A stretch of DNA of 64,000 nt from Nelumbo lutea (Eukaryota; Streptophyta; Magnoliopsida; Proteales; Nelumbonaceae). Every line of letters begins with the position of its first letter. The stretch's first letter is position 1. Below, one piece after another: positions 54,862 through 64,000 of this stretch. The notes beneath the pieces were generated by a model that was given only the letters and a program-made list of their open reading frames with translations, searched no databases and was not told the DNA's origin. The DNA is taken from assembly GCA_022828595.1 (NCBI GenBank), contig JAKGHH010000003.1, positions 56,471,759 to 56,535,758 on the forward strand, given 5' to 3'. The position numbers were made by a program, and so were the translations under genes.

Positions 54862-55018
54862 GGGAAAATTCTCGATAGGTACCCTATACTTTAGCTCGAG
54901 TGCCAATTTAGTATCCATACTTTAAATCGTGACAATCTAATACCCAAACTTTCAATTTGGTACCCAAATATTCAATTTGTGACAATTTGGTACCCGATGT
55001 TAGATTTCCGTTGGTTAC
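54862..55018. repeat. Left TIR of the large MULE
   Basis: Contains several variants of a GTACC(C)-ATACTTT motif in tandem (54880, 54910, 54941, 54961, 54991), which could be repeated transposase-binding sites. Inverted match to 63895-64000. Confidence 0.82.
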
Positions 55019-55084
55019 AAACTCACATGCTAGGTTAAAATTTTCAAAATACCAAAAATACCCTTTATGAAAAACCAACGAAAG

Positions 55085-55500
55085 ATGTTGTCTTCGTCCT
55101 GGGTTGAATGAAGAAACCTATTTCTCCCATGTTGTCTTCTTTCTGGGTTGAAGAACGAAAGTTGTTGTCTTCGTCCTGGGTTGAATGAAGAAACCTCTTG
55201 TCTTCGTTTTGGGTTGAACGAACAAAAAGCACAGGTCACTTTTTGACATTTCACGTATCGTTCCCCCCTCCCCCCCCCCCCCCGATAAACTTTAAACTCA
55301 GTCATTTCTGCAAATCCTTTTCTTCGGAATCTCTTCTCTTTACCTACCAATTTTTGTAACTTATTCCAGGTAATTTTCTTAAAGAATATGTTTCATTCGT
55401 TCAACCCAGAACGAAGACAACAAATTTTGCAACTTCTTCCAGGTAATTCTTAAAGAATATGTTTCATTCGTTCAATCCAGAATGAAGACAACAATTTTTG
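55085..55500. repeat. Subterminal repeats of the large MULE
   Basis: TTGTCTTCGTCCTGGGTTGA-type words occur four times forward (about 55087, 55130, 55162 and 55198) and twice inverted (AACCCAGAACGAAGACAAC at about 55401 and AATCCAGAATGAAGACAAC at about 55472). The two inverted copies are within a 71-bp direct repeat. A C-run lies at 55262-55283. Confidence 0.65.
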
Positions 55501-55739
55501 CAATTTTCGTTCATACAAAACCTTCACTAGGATAAATCAGAAAATTTTCTTAAAGAATATGTTCAAACCAAACGTGGAAAGCTATTCCTTCATTCCTTGG
55601 CTTGGATAGGGATTTATTTTCTCTATTCAAACATCAAACACTCCTATTGTTCTTGTAAGAGAAAATTTTATAGTCTGAATATAGACTTTGTTTGTCATGA
55701 AAGAGTTATATCTGCAGCCAAGTATTTCTCATACAAGCA

Positions 55740-56190
55740 AACCTGGAGAGAGGAGAGCTAGAGGGAAGGGGAGAATCTGATCAATTGATCAGGTTTCAAG
55801 GAGGGAAGGAGAGAGGAGAGAGGAAAGAGAGAGGAGAGAGATAGGGAGAGCTAGAGGGAGGGGGGAATCTAATAAGTTGATCAGATTTCAGGGAGGGGAG
55901 GAGAGAGAGGGAGCTAGAGGGAGGGGGAATCTGATCAACTGATCAAATTTCAGGGAGGGGAGGAGAGAGGAAAGAGAGAGAGGGAGAGCTAGAGAAGGGG
56001 GAATTTGATCAGATTTCAGGGACGGGAGGAGAGAGGAGATAGAGAGGGAGAGCTAGATGGATGGGGAATCTAATCAGCTGATCAGATTTCAATGAGGGGA
56101 GGAGGGAGGAGAGAGGAAAGAGAGAGAGGAGAAAAAGAGAGGAGAGAGAGAGGGAGAGCTAGAGGGAGGGGGAAAATTAGTCAGATTATT
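55740..56190 (+). repeat. GA-rich palindromic minisatellite, left array
   Basis: Units of roughly 65-90 bp: GAGAGAGGAGAGAG-type filler, GCTAGAGGGAGGGGGAATCT, a GATCA-(A/G)CTGATCA palindrome core, and ATTTCAGGGAGGGGAGGAG. The purine strand is plus. It lies upstream of the GRF-like gene. Confidence 0.85.
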
Positions 56191-56556
56191 AAATAGTTTG
56201 ATCTATGGTAGCCCAGTAACACAAGAAAACAGTTAGGTTGGGGTTTTGGGCTGGTTGTCAGCATGGGTAAGGTTGGCACATATAACTCTTATAAGGGCTT
56301 AAGTTGCACAAATTTCTCTTATTTCTTAAGAGACATGAGTACTACATTGAAATCTTCTTTTAGATTCGTTGCAGAAATTCTAGGAGTCTCAATACCTTCT
56401 ACAACCACAACTTTACTGCCACTTTACCTGGTGATTCAATGGCGGGAATTGTGGTGTCAAATGGAATTTTGAAGTTCTTGAACATCTATAACACTCGGCT
56501 AATTGTCTGGCTTGTTTTGACCTGGTATCCCAACTTTGCTGCCATTAACCTCCTAG

Positions 56557-57082
56557 GTGTGCTTCTTTAACTCTCATGCATGCTTTCCACTTACAAGTGT
56601 AAAGAAAAATCAATGTTGTGCAATCAGAGCTATTGGACTTCTGACTGTTGTTTCAATGCTGACCAATGTTTCGCGAAATGTTTTAGTTCTGACCTATGTT
56701 TCGGAAACAAGTAGAAATCTGAATAGGATATTTTACAGTTGCCCAATTAATCTGGTAAGCAATTAAGGGCATTTCTTTGTATTCAAATTAATTATGAGAT
56801 GCTGATTTCTTTGCATTTGATTTTATTCAGGGCAGCGTACCTCCGCCATGCAATTTCTTTGAATGGGCAGTTCCCACAAACTTTTCTAATGAAGGCAATT
56901 CATTAGAACATCATCTAGAAAGCCGCATTGCAGAGCTTCATCAACTAGTAGCTGGTTTTGACTATCGTATTAAGGCTATGGAGTCTTCCCAAGAAGTAGT
57001 TATTGAAGGGTTAAAGAGCATGAGGGTCTTAGTTATTGTGTTAATTGCTGTATTTTTTGACATGTATATGTACAAGAATTAG
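56557..57082 (+). CDS. GRF-type zinc-finger-like protein with C-terminal membrane segment (MULE gene B)
   Basis: Two exons joined in phase 0: an upstream exon ending at 56754 (donor GTAAGC) and 56831-57082 after a TTTATTCAG acceptor. The joined frame reads TSRNLNRIFYSCP then NLGSVPPPCNFFEW. This matches the second half of the GRF zinc finger (T..N..R.F..C......C.FF.W). The expected N-terminal C-x-C pair is not visible in this frame, where TNVSRNVLVLT stands instead, so the start (56557 used here) and the first half of the finger are uncertain or mutated. After it come a coiled-coil-like helix (LESRIAELHQLVAGFDYRIK) and a C-terminal hydrophobic segment (VLVIVLIAVFF). Small GRF plus coiled-coil plus membrane-tail proteins are common in plants and of unknown role. 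It is convergent with the transposase and inside the same TIRs, so I infer it belongs to the element. Confidence 0.55.
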
Positions 57083-57770
57083 AGTCATATGTACAAGAAG
57101 TAGTTAATGAACTGCATTTTCCATTGCATTCAAGTTATATGTACAATGAAGTTCTAATGGTTATTGTCCAACAATAATCGTATTCCAATTTTTTGCATAT
57201 CTCCATTAGAGTGGGATGACCAACTTTGCGCGTGAGATCCAATTGTTGGTTAAAGTGATGAGGAATTGTCTATCAATAATAGGTACCCTGGAACAAGTTA
57301 CCTTAACAAATAATCCTTCATTAATACGAGAAATGATTCTAAAGTGATCAACATTAGCATTCTCACACCAATACAAATAAGGGGACCACACCCATTCAAC
57401 ATTAGTATTCTTGTAAAGTCATCCCATCACCATTTACAAAAAATGTGGAAGCAAAAAATAAGCGATAGTTCTTTCACAATCTATCTAAATGTTGTGGTTA
57501 TCATATTAACACCAACCTATAAAACATTATTCCCCCATCCACCCTTCAAAAAATAAAAGAACAAAAAAACCATAAACTACAATTGCAAATGTGGTACAAT
57601 TATCCTTTCTGTAGTAGCTTTATGGTTAGAAGCCCACGCATAATAATATCCATCCAATAGTCCCTTGTATCATTAACAGAATAAGTCAGTATTTGAGCAA
57701 ATGCATTTCAACAAAATCATGCAAGCACTAAATTCAATACTCATACAAGCATTAAGTTCAATTAACTCAT
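57083..57770. other. Intergenic part of the large MULE
   Basis: No recognised gene. A minus ORF at 57206-57391 looks protein-like in composition but matches nothing I know. Confidence 0.4.
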
Positions 57771-57774
57771 ACAG

Positions 57775-58500
57775 GCAGACCTGGAGAGAGGAGAGAGAGA
57801 GAGAGCTAGAGGGAGGGGAAACCTGAGAGAGAGAAAAGATAGATGAAAGAGAGAGAGGAGAGAGAGGAGGGGGAATCAGATCAGTTAGAAATCTAGTCAG
57901 TTGATCAGATTTTAGGGAGGGGAGGAAAGAGGAGAGAGAGAGAGAACTAGAGGGAGGGGGAATCTGATCAGCTTATCAGATTTTAGGGAGGGGAGGAGAG
58001 AGGAGAGAGGAAAGAGAGAGAGCTAGAGGGGGGAATCTAATAAGCTGATCAAATTTCAGGGAGGGGAGGAGAGAGAGAGAGGAGAAAGAGAGAGGGAGAG
58101 CTAGAGGGAGGGGGAATCTGATTAGCTGATCAGATTTCAGGGAGGGGAAGGAGAGACGAGAGAGGAAAGAGAGGAGAGAGAGCTAGAGGGAGGGGGAATC
58201 TGATCAGCTAATTAGATTTCTAGTAAAAAATATGATCACCTTATCAGATTTTAGGGAGGAAAGAGAGAGGAGAGAGGAAAGAAGAAAGGGAGAGGAGAGA
58301 GAGGAGAAAGAGAGGAGAGAGGAAAGAGAGGGAGGGGGGAATATGATCAGCTGATCAGATTTCAGGGAGGGGAGGAGAGAGGAGAGGGAGAGGGAGGGGG
58401 AATTTGATCAGCTGATCAGATTTCAGGGAGGGGAGGAGAGAGGAGAGAGGAGAGAGAAGAAAGAGAGAGAGAGAGAGGAGAGAGAGAAAGGGGAAAGACA
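57775..58500 (+). repeat. GA-rich palindromic minisatellite, middle array
   Basis: Same unit as 55740-56190, at least eight units, purine strand plus. Good palindromes at about 58111-58140, 58331-58360 and 58399-58428 (GATCAGCTGATCAGATTTC). The entry flank ACCTGGAGAGAGGAGAG is the same as at 55741. Confidence 0.87.
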
Positions 58501-58902
58501 GAGACAAAACTATGACTTAAGAGAGGTGTAATGCAAAATAAGCATAAAACAACAAATATTAAAGGTTACAACTATTAATACATGTACTAGTTAATGACCC
58601 TACACTCAATACATAAGAGAGGTGTAATGTAAATCTAAGATGAACTTAACTAACATATCACCTCCAAACCTGGAAATTGTGAACATATACAATTCAGGAT
58701 GTCTAGATTGATAATAGAGGATTATGTTTGGCATATTCTGGTTCATATAGTATTGCTTTTTACTACAAAGCAAACATGAATCCATTAAGGAATATTATGA
58801 CTTGGTGTGTGGCAATGTGGTATAGGCATAATAGGGCTTTGTGTGAATATATACATTTCAGGATGTCTGGATTGATAATAAAGGATTATGTTTGGAAGTT
58901 GT
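58501..58902. other. Spacer between inverted arrays with a direct repeat
   Basis: TTCAGGATGTCT(A/G)GATTGAT then AATA(G/A)AGGATTATGTTTGG occurs at about 58692 and 58858 (166-bp period). The ORFs around it have no recognisable domain. Confidence 0.55.
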
Positions 58903-59872
58903 CCTTCCCTCCCTCTCTCTCCCTCTCTCTCTCTCCTCTCTCTTTGCTCTCTTCTCTCTCCTCCCCTCCCTACCAGATTTCTGATTAGAAATCTGATCAA
59001 CTGATCAGATTCCCCCTCCCTCTCCTCTCTCTCCCCCCCAAATGCTGATCAAGTTTTTGACTAGAAATCTGATGAACTGATCAGATCCCCCTCCCTCTCT
59101 CTCCTCTCTCCTCCCCTCCCTGAAATTTGATCAATTGATCAGACTCCCCTCCCTCTAGCTCTCCCTTCCTCTCTCTCTTCTCTCTCCTCTCTCCCGCTCC
59201 CTCTAGCTCTCTCTCTCTCCTCTCTCTCTTTCCTCTCTCCTCCCCTCCCTGAAATCTGATCAGCTAATCAGATTCCCCACCCTCTAGCTCTCTCTCCTCC
59301 CTCCCTGAAATCTGATTAGCTTATTAGATTTCTAATTTTCTGATTAGAAATCTGATCAACTGATTAGATTCCCCCTCCCTCTCTCCCTCTCTCCTCTCTC
59401 CTCCCCTCCTTGAAATCTGATCAGCTAATCAAATTCCCCCTCCCTCTAGTTCTCCCTTCCTCTCTCTCTCCGCTCTCTCTTTCCTCTCTCCTTTCTCCCC
59501 CTCCCTCTAGCTCTCTCTCTCCTCTCTCTTTCTCCTTTGTCCTCTCTCTCTCCTATCTCCTCCCCTCCCTGAAATCTGATCAGCTGATTAGATTCCCCCT
59601 CCCTCTAGCTCTCTTTCTCCTCTCTATCTTTCCTCTCTCCCCTCCCTAAAATCTTATCGGCTGATCAGATTCCCCCTCCGTCTAGCTCTCCCTCTCTCCT
59701 TCCCTTCCCTCTAGCTCTCTCTCTTTCCTCTTTCCTCTCTCCTCTCTCTCTCCTCTCTCCTCCCCTCCTTGAAATCTGATCAACCGATTAGATTTCTGAT
59801 TAGCTGATCAGATTCCCCCTTTAACTCTTCCTCTCTCCTCTCTCTCTCTCTCCTCTCCCCCTTCATATATCC
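58903..59872 (-). repeat. CT-rich palindromic minisatellite, right array (inverted)
   Basis: Reverse-complement version of the same unit (CTCCCCTCCCTGAAATCTGA, TCAGCTGAT, TTCCCCCTCCCTCTAGCTC), about twelve units, so the purine strand is minus. Together with the middle array it makes an inverted repeat with arms of 0.7-1 kb and a 0.4-kb spacer. Confidence 0.87.
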
Positions 59873-60281
59873 GATTTGTGGATTTACTCTCTTTTATATA
59901 GATTGGAACCACATCATCCTTACAAACAAACAAAACACAGGCAGATGTGAAGCAAAAGTAATCAAAGTTAGATGTTAAGACCCAAGTTAGAATTTCATCT
60001 CACCATCTAGAGCCATGCATATTATTGTGTAGGAGGACCACCATCCATGTTAAAGTTCTCCTGCAACAATGTTCATCCATCAAGGTTAGTTAATATCAGT
60101 GTCCAGACTCTTGTCTCTGAATTGGCATACAATGGTAATGAGAGTAAAGTAGAGACCACACAACCTGGGAAGAAAAATCAACACCTATATTTGGCACTTG
60201 GGGTCGTGGTAGTTGCAGATATTTAATCTGGTGAGGAATTTCAACACTTGATGTACCAGTATGAGATGATGGTCCACCCCT
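59873..60281. other. 3' flank of the transposase relic
   Basis: No gene. Probably 3' untranslated sequence of the minus-strand transposase. Confidence 0.4.
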
Positions 60282-62455
60282 CTAGTTTGATGACACGCCT
60301 CTACATGTCGATGATCTACCCCTCGTAGTAGTGGTTCTGCCCCGAGGTTGTCTTTGTGCCCTCAATGATGATGATATTTGTGATGGGCCTACATCATCAG
60401 TCCTATTCTCAGAATTTCCCTGATGTCGGCCCCTACAGCTTCTAATGTTGTGTCCCGTCTGCCCACATCTAGAACATGTCATAAGTCTGCCCCTCTGTGT
60501 TACACTATGCCCACTTATCAATTCATCAGGCCCCTTCCTCCTTAATTTCCTTGGCCTTCTTGGTTGTGGCCTGATGTAGGGTGAGGTGATAGGTATTGGT
60601 TGATGTACAATGGGCCACTAAGACTTATCTGGGATCGGGACAGTTATGTTGCTATAGGCCTGGATACATATTTGATTGGTGTAAATGGGATTAGCATAAT
60701 TGTATACACACTCCTTTTACACCTTTATCCAAGAAATTGCATGTGTACATGGTATCCCTTTGAGTGCCCACCGCCGGCATGAACAAGTTCTTCTCTCAAG
60801 ATTTACAACTACTCTCTTATCAAAATAGGTCACCTCAAATGTAGATATCCCAACATATACAGGAAAACAGTTTCGGGCACATTCTTCAAGCCACTATATC
60901 TTCTTCCTAACATTGGGGCAAATAGGTACATTGTCATTTGTAAGTTGTTGATGTCTTCTTTTGATTAAAGATATCAACTACCTCCTCCAATGTAATGATA
61001 GGCTTGTCACGAGCATCTAATATCCATTTGTTGAATGACTCTGGTAAGTTATTACAAATGTCATCACTAAGGACTCTTAGTCCAAAGGCTGACCTGGACC
61101 ACATTGCCGGGGGCACCCTTTTCAACAAGTCATGAGCATCTTTGTTCAATTCTTTCATTTTATCCATGTACCTGTCAAACTCGACAGATGTGTATGCACT
61201 AGCAGCCCCCCATAAACAGTTTCTTTGATCATTCTCGTTGAAAAGAATCTTAAAGTTGGCATACATATGCCTTACACAAAAGCGGTGCTTTGTACTCGGC
61301 AACAACCTCTCAAAAGTTTCAATAAGTCCCTACAACATAACCCAAGTAAGAATGTTAATATAAATGTATATATGCACATATAAAATGTAAAATACATAAA
61401 TGCACTAGTATAATACCTTCTGCCTATCAGAAATAAAGGTCCAACCATGATCATCTGGTCCTCCAATTGCGTTAAACAACAAAGTCAAAAACCAAGTGCA
61501 CGACTCCATCAAGCAACAAATGCAATTGGGAATATGTAGTTATTCCCATCTAAAGCAACAACCGAGAGGATATGGCCGAAGTTAGGTGGCTTCATGTGGC
61601 ATCCATCAAGCCCTATGAATGGGCGACAACCCTCCAAAAAGCCAACTTTCATTGCATTGAAACAAATAAACATCCTCTCAAATTGTCCAGGGACCCCCTC
61701 CTTGAAACCAATCTTCACAATGCTACCTGAATTTGAATTCAGCAAGACATGATAGTAATTGGCGAACTTCTTGAACTGTTCACTATGTATTCCCTCAAAC
61801 TGGAAAATGGACTTTCTCTTAGCTCTGTAAACCAATCGCTTACTAATATCAACTCTAAAATCTCTTAGAGTCTCATCGCATAAAGCAAGGGCCTCCAACC
61901 AGGACTATCCATAAAATTGTTCTTGTATTTATTGGCTAGCCATGTCGATGGCATTTTATTATTCCTCAATGCCCGTGCACACTCACACTTGTCACTAAAA
62001 GTTTTAATTTGGAAAGACTCTTGGTCTTGCATCCAAGATGCATGAATCCTCCAACCACACTTCTACTTGCAAGCTACCGTGCCCTTATCTTTATTATTCT
62101 TCACATAATAATACTGCATGCCATGTATGATCACAAAGTTAACCAGTGCTTCCTTAAATATAGTTGGATCGAAAAATCTCATCCCCACCAATAAGTTGGG
62201 TGAACCCATCTGCCTCTCAGGTATAAATGACTCATATTGTGCACCTCTCTCGTCATTCGATGCATGTGGACTAAGCAACTCTTCTGGCTTATGATAATCA
62301 TTCAACAATTTTGGCCCAAGAACATCATCCTCTAGTGGTGTGGAATGGTCATCGTGATCATTGTTATTCTTCATCACCACCGATATTAGCTCCATCCAAT
62401 GGGATGTTGATATCATCATACTCATCTGCCCTAAGACCTGAGGAGCTGGCCTCAT
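60282..62455 (-). pseudogene. mudrA-type Mutator transposase, broken
   Basis: Minus strand, domains in order. N-terminal MuDR domain: NLLVGMRFFDPTIFKEAL (about 62200), then, after one TAG stop at about 62067, CGWRIHASW, FQIKTFSD and STWLANKYKNN. Frameshift near 61900, then LVYRAKRKSIF and the MULE transposase core GLDGCHMKPPNFGH with VVALDGNNYIFPIAF (61509-61660). A break near 61510, then TWFLTLLFNAIGG and WTFISDRQK. An 87-bp intron (61330-61416, GT-AG) leads to GLIETFERLLPSTKHRFCVR and HMYANFK. SWIM zinc finger CSCRRWALKGIPCTHA (about 60745-60790) and a CCHC knuckle CSRCGQTGHNIRSC (about 60440-60480), then an Arg/Gln/Ser-rich tail. At least four in-frame stops and two or three frameshifts; not functional. 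Such transposases cut at MULE TIRs. Confidence 0.9.
61330..61416 (-). other. Intron of the transposase relic
   Basis: Donor AAG|GTATTATA and acceptor TTGTAG|GGACTT restore a continuous SDRQK-GLIETFERL reading across the MULE domain. Confidence 0.7.
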
Positions 62456-62759
62456 TACCCTCTTGATGGATGAAAACAGTATACATCTACAAAAAAAAAA
62501 TACAAAAAATGATATAATACACTATAAAATCCAATATAACCTATAAAACCATAGGTTTGGACCATTGTCTCAAGCACACTTCAGCCCAATGTTTCTAAAC
62601 CATATGGTTGAACCATGGTCTGCACCATAAGTTTGAACCATGGTTTGGACCATGATTTGAACCACAGGTTAGGGCTTGGGTGTCTTACTTGTCAAGGATT
62701 GGGCAGCTAAGAACAAGTAAACAAAGTGGGGAACCACTTTACATGTGCAGTAAGTACAT

Positions 62760-63112
62760 TTAGGGCCTGTTTGGCATGTCTTTTTTAGAAGATCTTCTCG
62801 TAGCTCTGACAGTCAATAGATGCATTGAGCCTTTGACATAAGATCTGGGCAACCCGAAGACCGTTTGGCAGATGCACATCTTTTCGTGCGTCATTTCTAG
62901 TCTTTCCGCGTGAGATTAAAACGTGAAAGACACGAGAAGCTTCATTTGGAGCTTCCCAAAATCAGCCCAAAATGGGCTTCGGGCATCTTTTTGGCACTGT
63001 GTCTTTTGGTGGCTAGATCTTCCGCGTGCCAAACGGGAATATACCGATTTTCAGTTTTCCCGGCTTGTAAACAACCAAAAGACAACGTAGAAAGACACGC
63101 CAAACAACACCT
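62760..63112. mobile_element. hAT-like MITE candidate inside the large MULE
   Basis: Ends GGGCCTGTTTGGCATGTCTT and AAAGACACGCCAAACAACACC are inverted. The words GTCTTT/AAAGAC and CGTGTC/GACACG recur inside. An 8-bp duplication was not seen. Confidence 0.5.
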
Positions 63113-63575
63113 TGCTTTCTGTCTATGAAGACAGATGCATGTCTAATAGATAAGGTTCCATCTATGAAGACATGCATGTCTGGCAGACAAGGTGGGGAAC
63201 CACCATTAATAATGATCGATTAAAGAAAGGGAAACATTCCCCATGCACATCATTCTCGTATGTATCAAAACCAAGTGTCCACAACTAATGCAAGGAGAAG
63301 TCTATGTTAAAATCAAAACATATCTAACCATGAAAAACACTAAAAAAAATCAAAACCCTAAAAAATCTTGGATTAAAATCTCAGTAACCCACTTGTAGAG
63401 AAATCAAGGAGAAGTCGATGTTAAAAAATGCATAAAAATGATAAAAAACAATAGCAAATGAACATACCTTGGTTGTCTCTTCGGCTCTGGCAACAAGTCG
63501 TCTTCTCCGGCAACAGCTGAGTAAACAGTGGGCACAAGAATGTTCCAGCAACGGGCAACAGGAGTCATCCTCCGA

Positions 63576-63788
63576 AAATGACACTTCTCTGATTCTCGAC
63601 AGCGTAATACTTTTCTGACGTCAAAATCAACTTTCCCGATGACACAGTCGCCTGAGACCACCGACGTGAGGGAGTTGGTTCTTTGTAAATGAAAAAAATG
63701 GCACTACTTCTCAGATTCTCAGTGGCGCAATAGTTTTCTGACGCCGAAATCAACTTTCTCGACAACACAGTCGCCTGACAGCACCGAC
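63576..63788. repeat. Direct repeat, about 115-bp period, 5' of the transposase
   Basis: CTTCTC(T/A)GATTCTC, TTTTCTGACG(T/C)C(A/G)AAATCAAC, and CACAGTCGCCTGA followed by CACCGACGT are shared by 63576-63668 and 63695-63788. Upstream of the minus-strand transposase, so possibly its promoter or leader. Confidence 0.65.
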
Positions 63789-63894
63789 GTTCGTTTTCTA
63801 TAAATGCAAGCATGAACAGTGGTTCGTACTTGCATTGACCGATGGATTATTTTAATAGTTTGGGATTAATAGGTCAAAATAACGTTGGGGGTCT

Positions 63895-64000
63895 CTAACC
63901 GACGAAAATCTAACGGCGGGTACCAAATTGTCCCAAATTGAAAGTTTGGGTATTAGATTGTCACGATTTAAAGTACGGGTACTAAAGTGGCACTCAGCCT
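63895..64000. repeat. Right TIR of the large MULE (truncated by window end)
   Basis: Reverse complement of about 54897-55018 with roughly ten mismatches and one 20-bp gap. Confidence 0.82.

Larger units (their letters stand above)
54862..64000. mobile_element. Large Mutator-like element, at least 9.1 kb, with transposase and GRF-like gene; right TIR cut by the window edge
   Basis: 54896-55018 and 63895-64000 are inverted copies. Both contain ATACTTTAAATCGTGACAAT (left; GTACTTTAAATC in the right copy), CTAATACCCAAACTTTCAAT, GACAATTTGGTACCCG and GTTAGATTT-CGT-GGTTA. The left copy has one extra internal TACCCAAATATTCAATTTG repeat. The likely left boundary is the GGGAAAATTC at 54862; the matching right boundary should lie some 30 bp beyond the window, so no target duplication can be checked. 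Inside: a mudrA-type pseudogene (minus), a GRF-type gene (plus), three GA/CT arrays and subterminal repeats. No other element appears to interrupt it apart from a MITE near 62760. Confidence 0.85.

Noticed and set aside
55030..55350. Minus ORF with repeated FNP-RRQ pieces
   Set aside because: Arises from the subterminal GTCTTCGTTCTGGGTTGA repeats; no known protein looks like it.
58785..59000. Arg/Glu-rich and Ser/Leu-rich ORFs in the GA/CT arrays (also 59410-59649, 5481-5697)
   Set aside because: They are translations of GA/CT microsatellite and minisatellite DNA.
55740..59872. CRISPR-like spacing of repeated units
   Set aside because: Eukaryotic plant context, units vary in length, the filler is simple GA repeat and there are no unique spacers.

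Overview
The window is nuclear DNA from a flowering plant. It shows spliced and intronless plant housekeeping genes, AT-rich intergenic DNA, Ty1-copia retrotransposons primed from initiator-Met tRNA, L1-type LINE relics, Mutator-like elements (MULEs) and many small foldback (MITE-type) elements. I cannot name the species. Only two genes look intact as host genes: the 5' part of a PHO1-type phosphate exporter gene (minus strand, 45-1682, running off the left edge) and an intronless N-glycan enzyme gene, GnT-II (minus strand, about 48703-49998). Nearly everything else is transposon-derived or anonymous intergenic sequence.

Layout: 0-2 kb, PHO1-like exons 1-3 and a promoter with imperfect repeats. 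5.3-8.9 kb, a 3,555-bp Mutator-like element with ~0.4-kb terminal inverted repeats (TIRs) and a perfect 9-bp target duplication. It carries decayed pieces of two unrelated host genes, ribosomal protein P2 (plus strand) and a DUF241 protein (minus strand), so it is a Pack-MULE; younger small elements have inserted into it. 9-31 kb, gene-poor DNA with foldback elements, a MITE-containing tandem array, a tRNA-like SINE candidate, local tandem duplications and a large degenerate T-rich repeat tract.

31.5-43.0 kb, two Ty1-copia elements in opposite orientation. Both have intact LTR pairs, 5-bp target duplications, primer binding sites and polypurine tracts; both polyproteins are broken by stops and frameshifts. 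Their LTR termini are non-canonical (TG...TA and TG...CT). 45-47.8 kb, a tandem duplication, a 35-bp LINE stub with a 13-bp target duplication, and a longer LINE relic. 48.7-50.1 kb, GnT-II. 51.7-53.4 kb, nested MITEs.

54.86 kb to the right edge, one large (at least 9.1 kb) MULE. Its left TIR (about 54862-55018) matches in inverted orientation the last ~110 bases of the window. Inside are a decayed mudrA-type transposase (minus strand: MuDR, MULE, SWIM and CCHC modules recognisable) and, convergent to it, a small spliced GRF-zinc-finger-like gene with a C-terminal membrane segment (plus strand). Between their 3' ends lies a ~2-kb inverted pair of GA/CT minisatellite arrays studded with near-perfect 20-bp palindromes. 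This convergent two-gene layout resembles maize MuDR (mudrA/mudrB) but with a different second gene, and is the most unusual system here.
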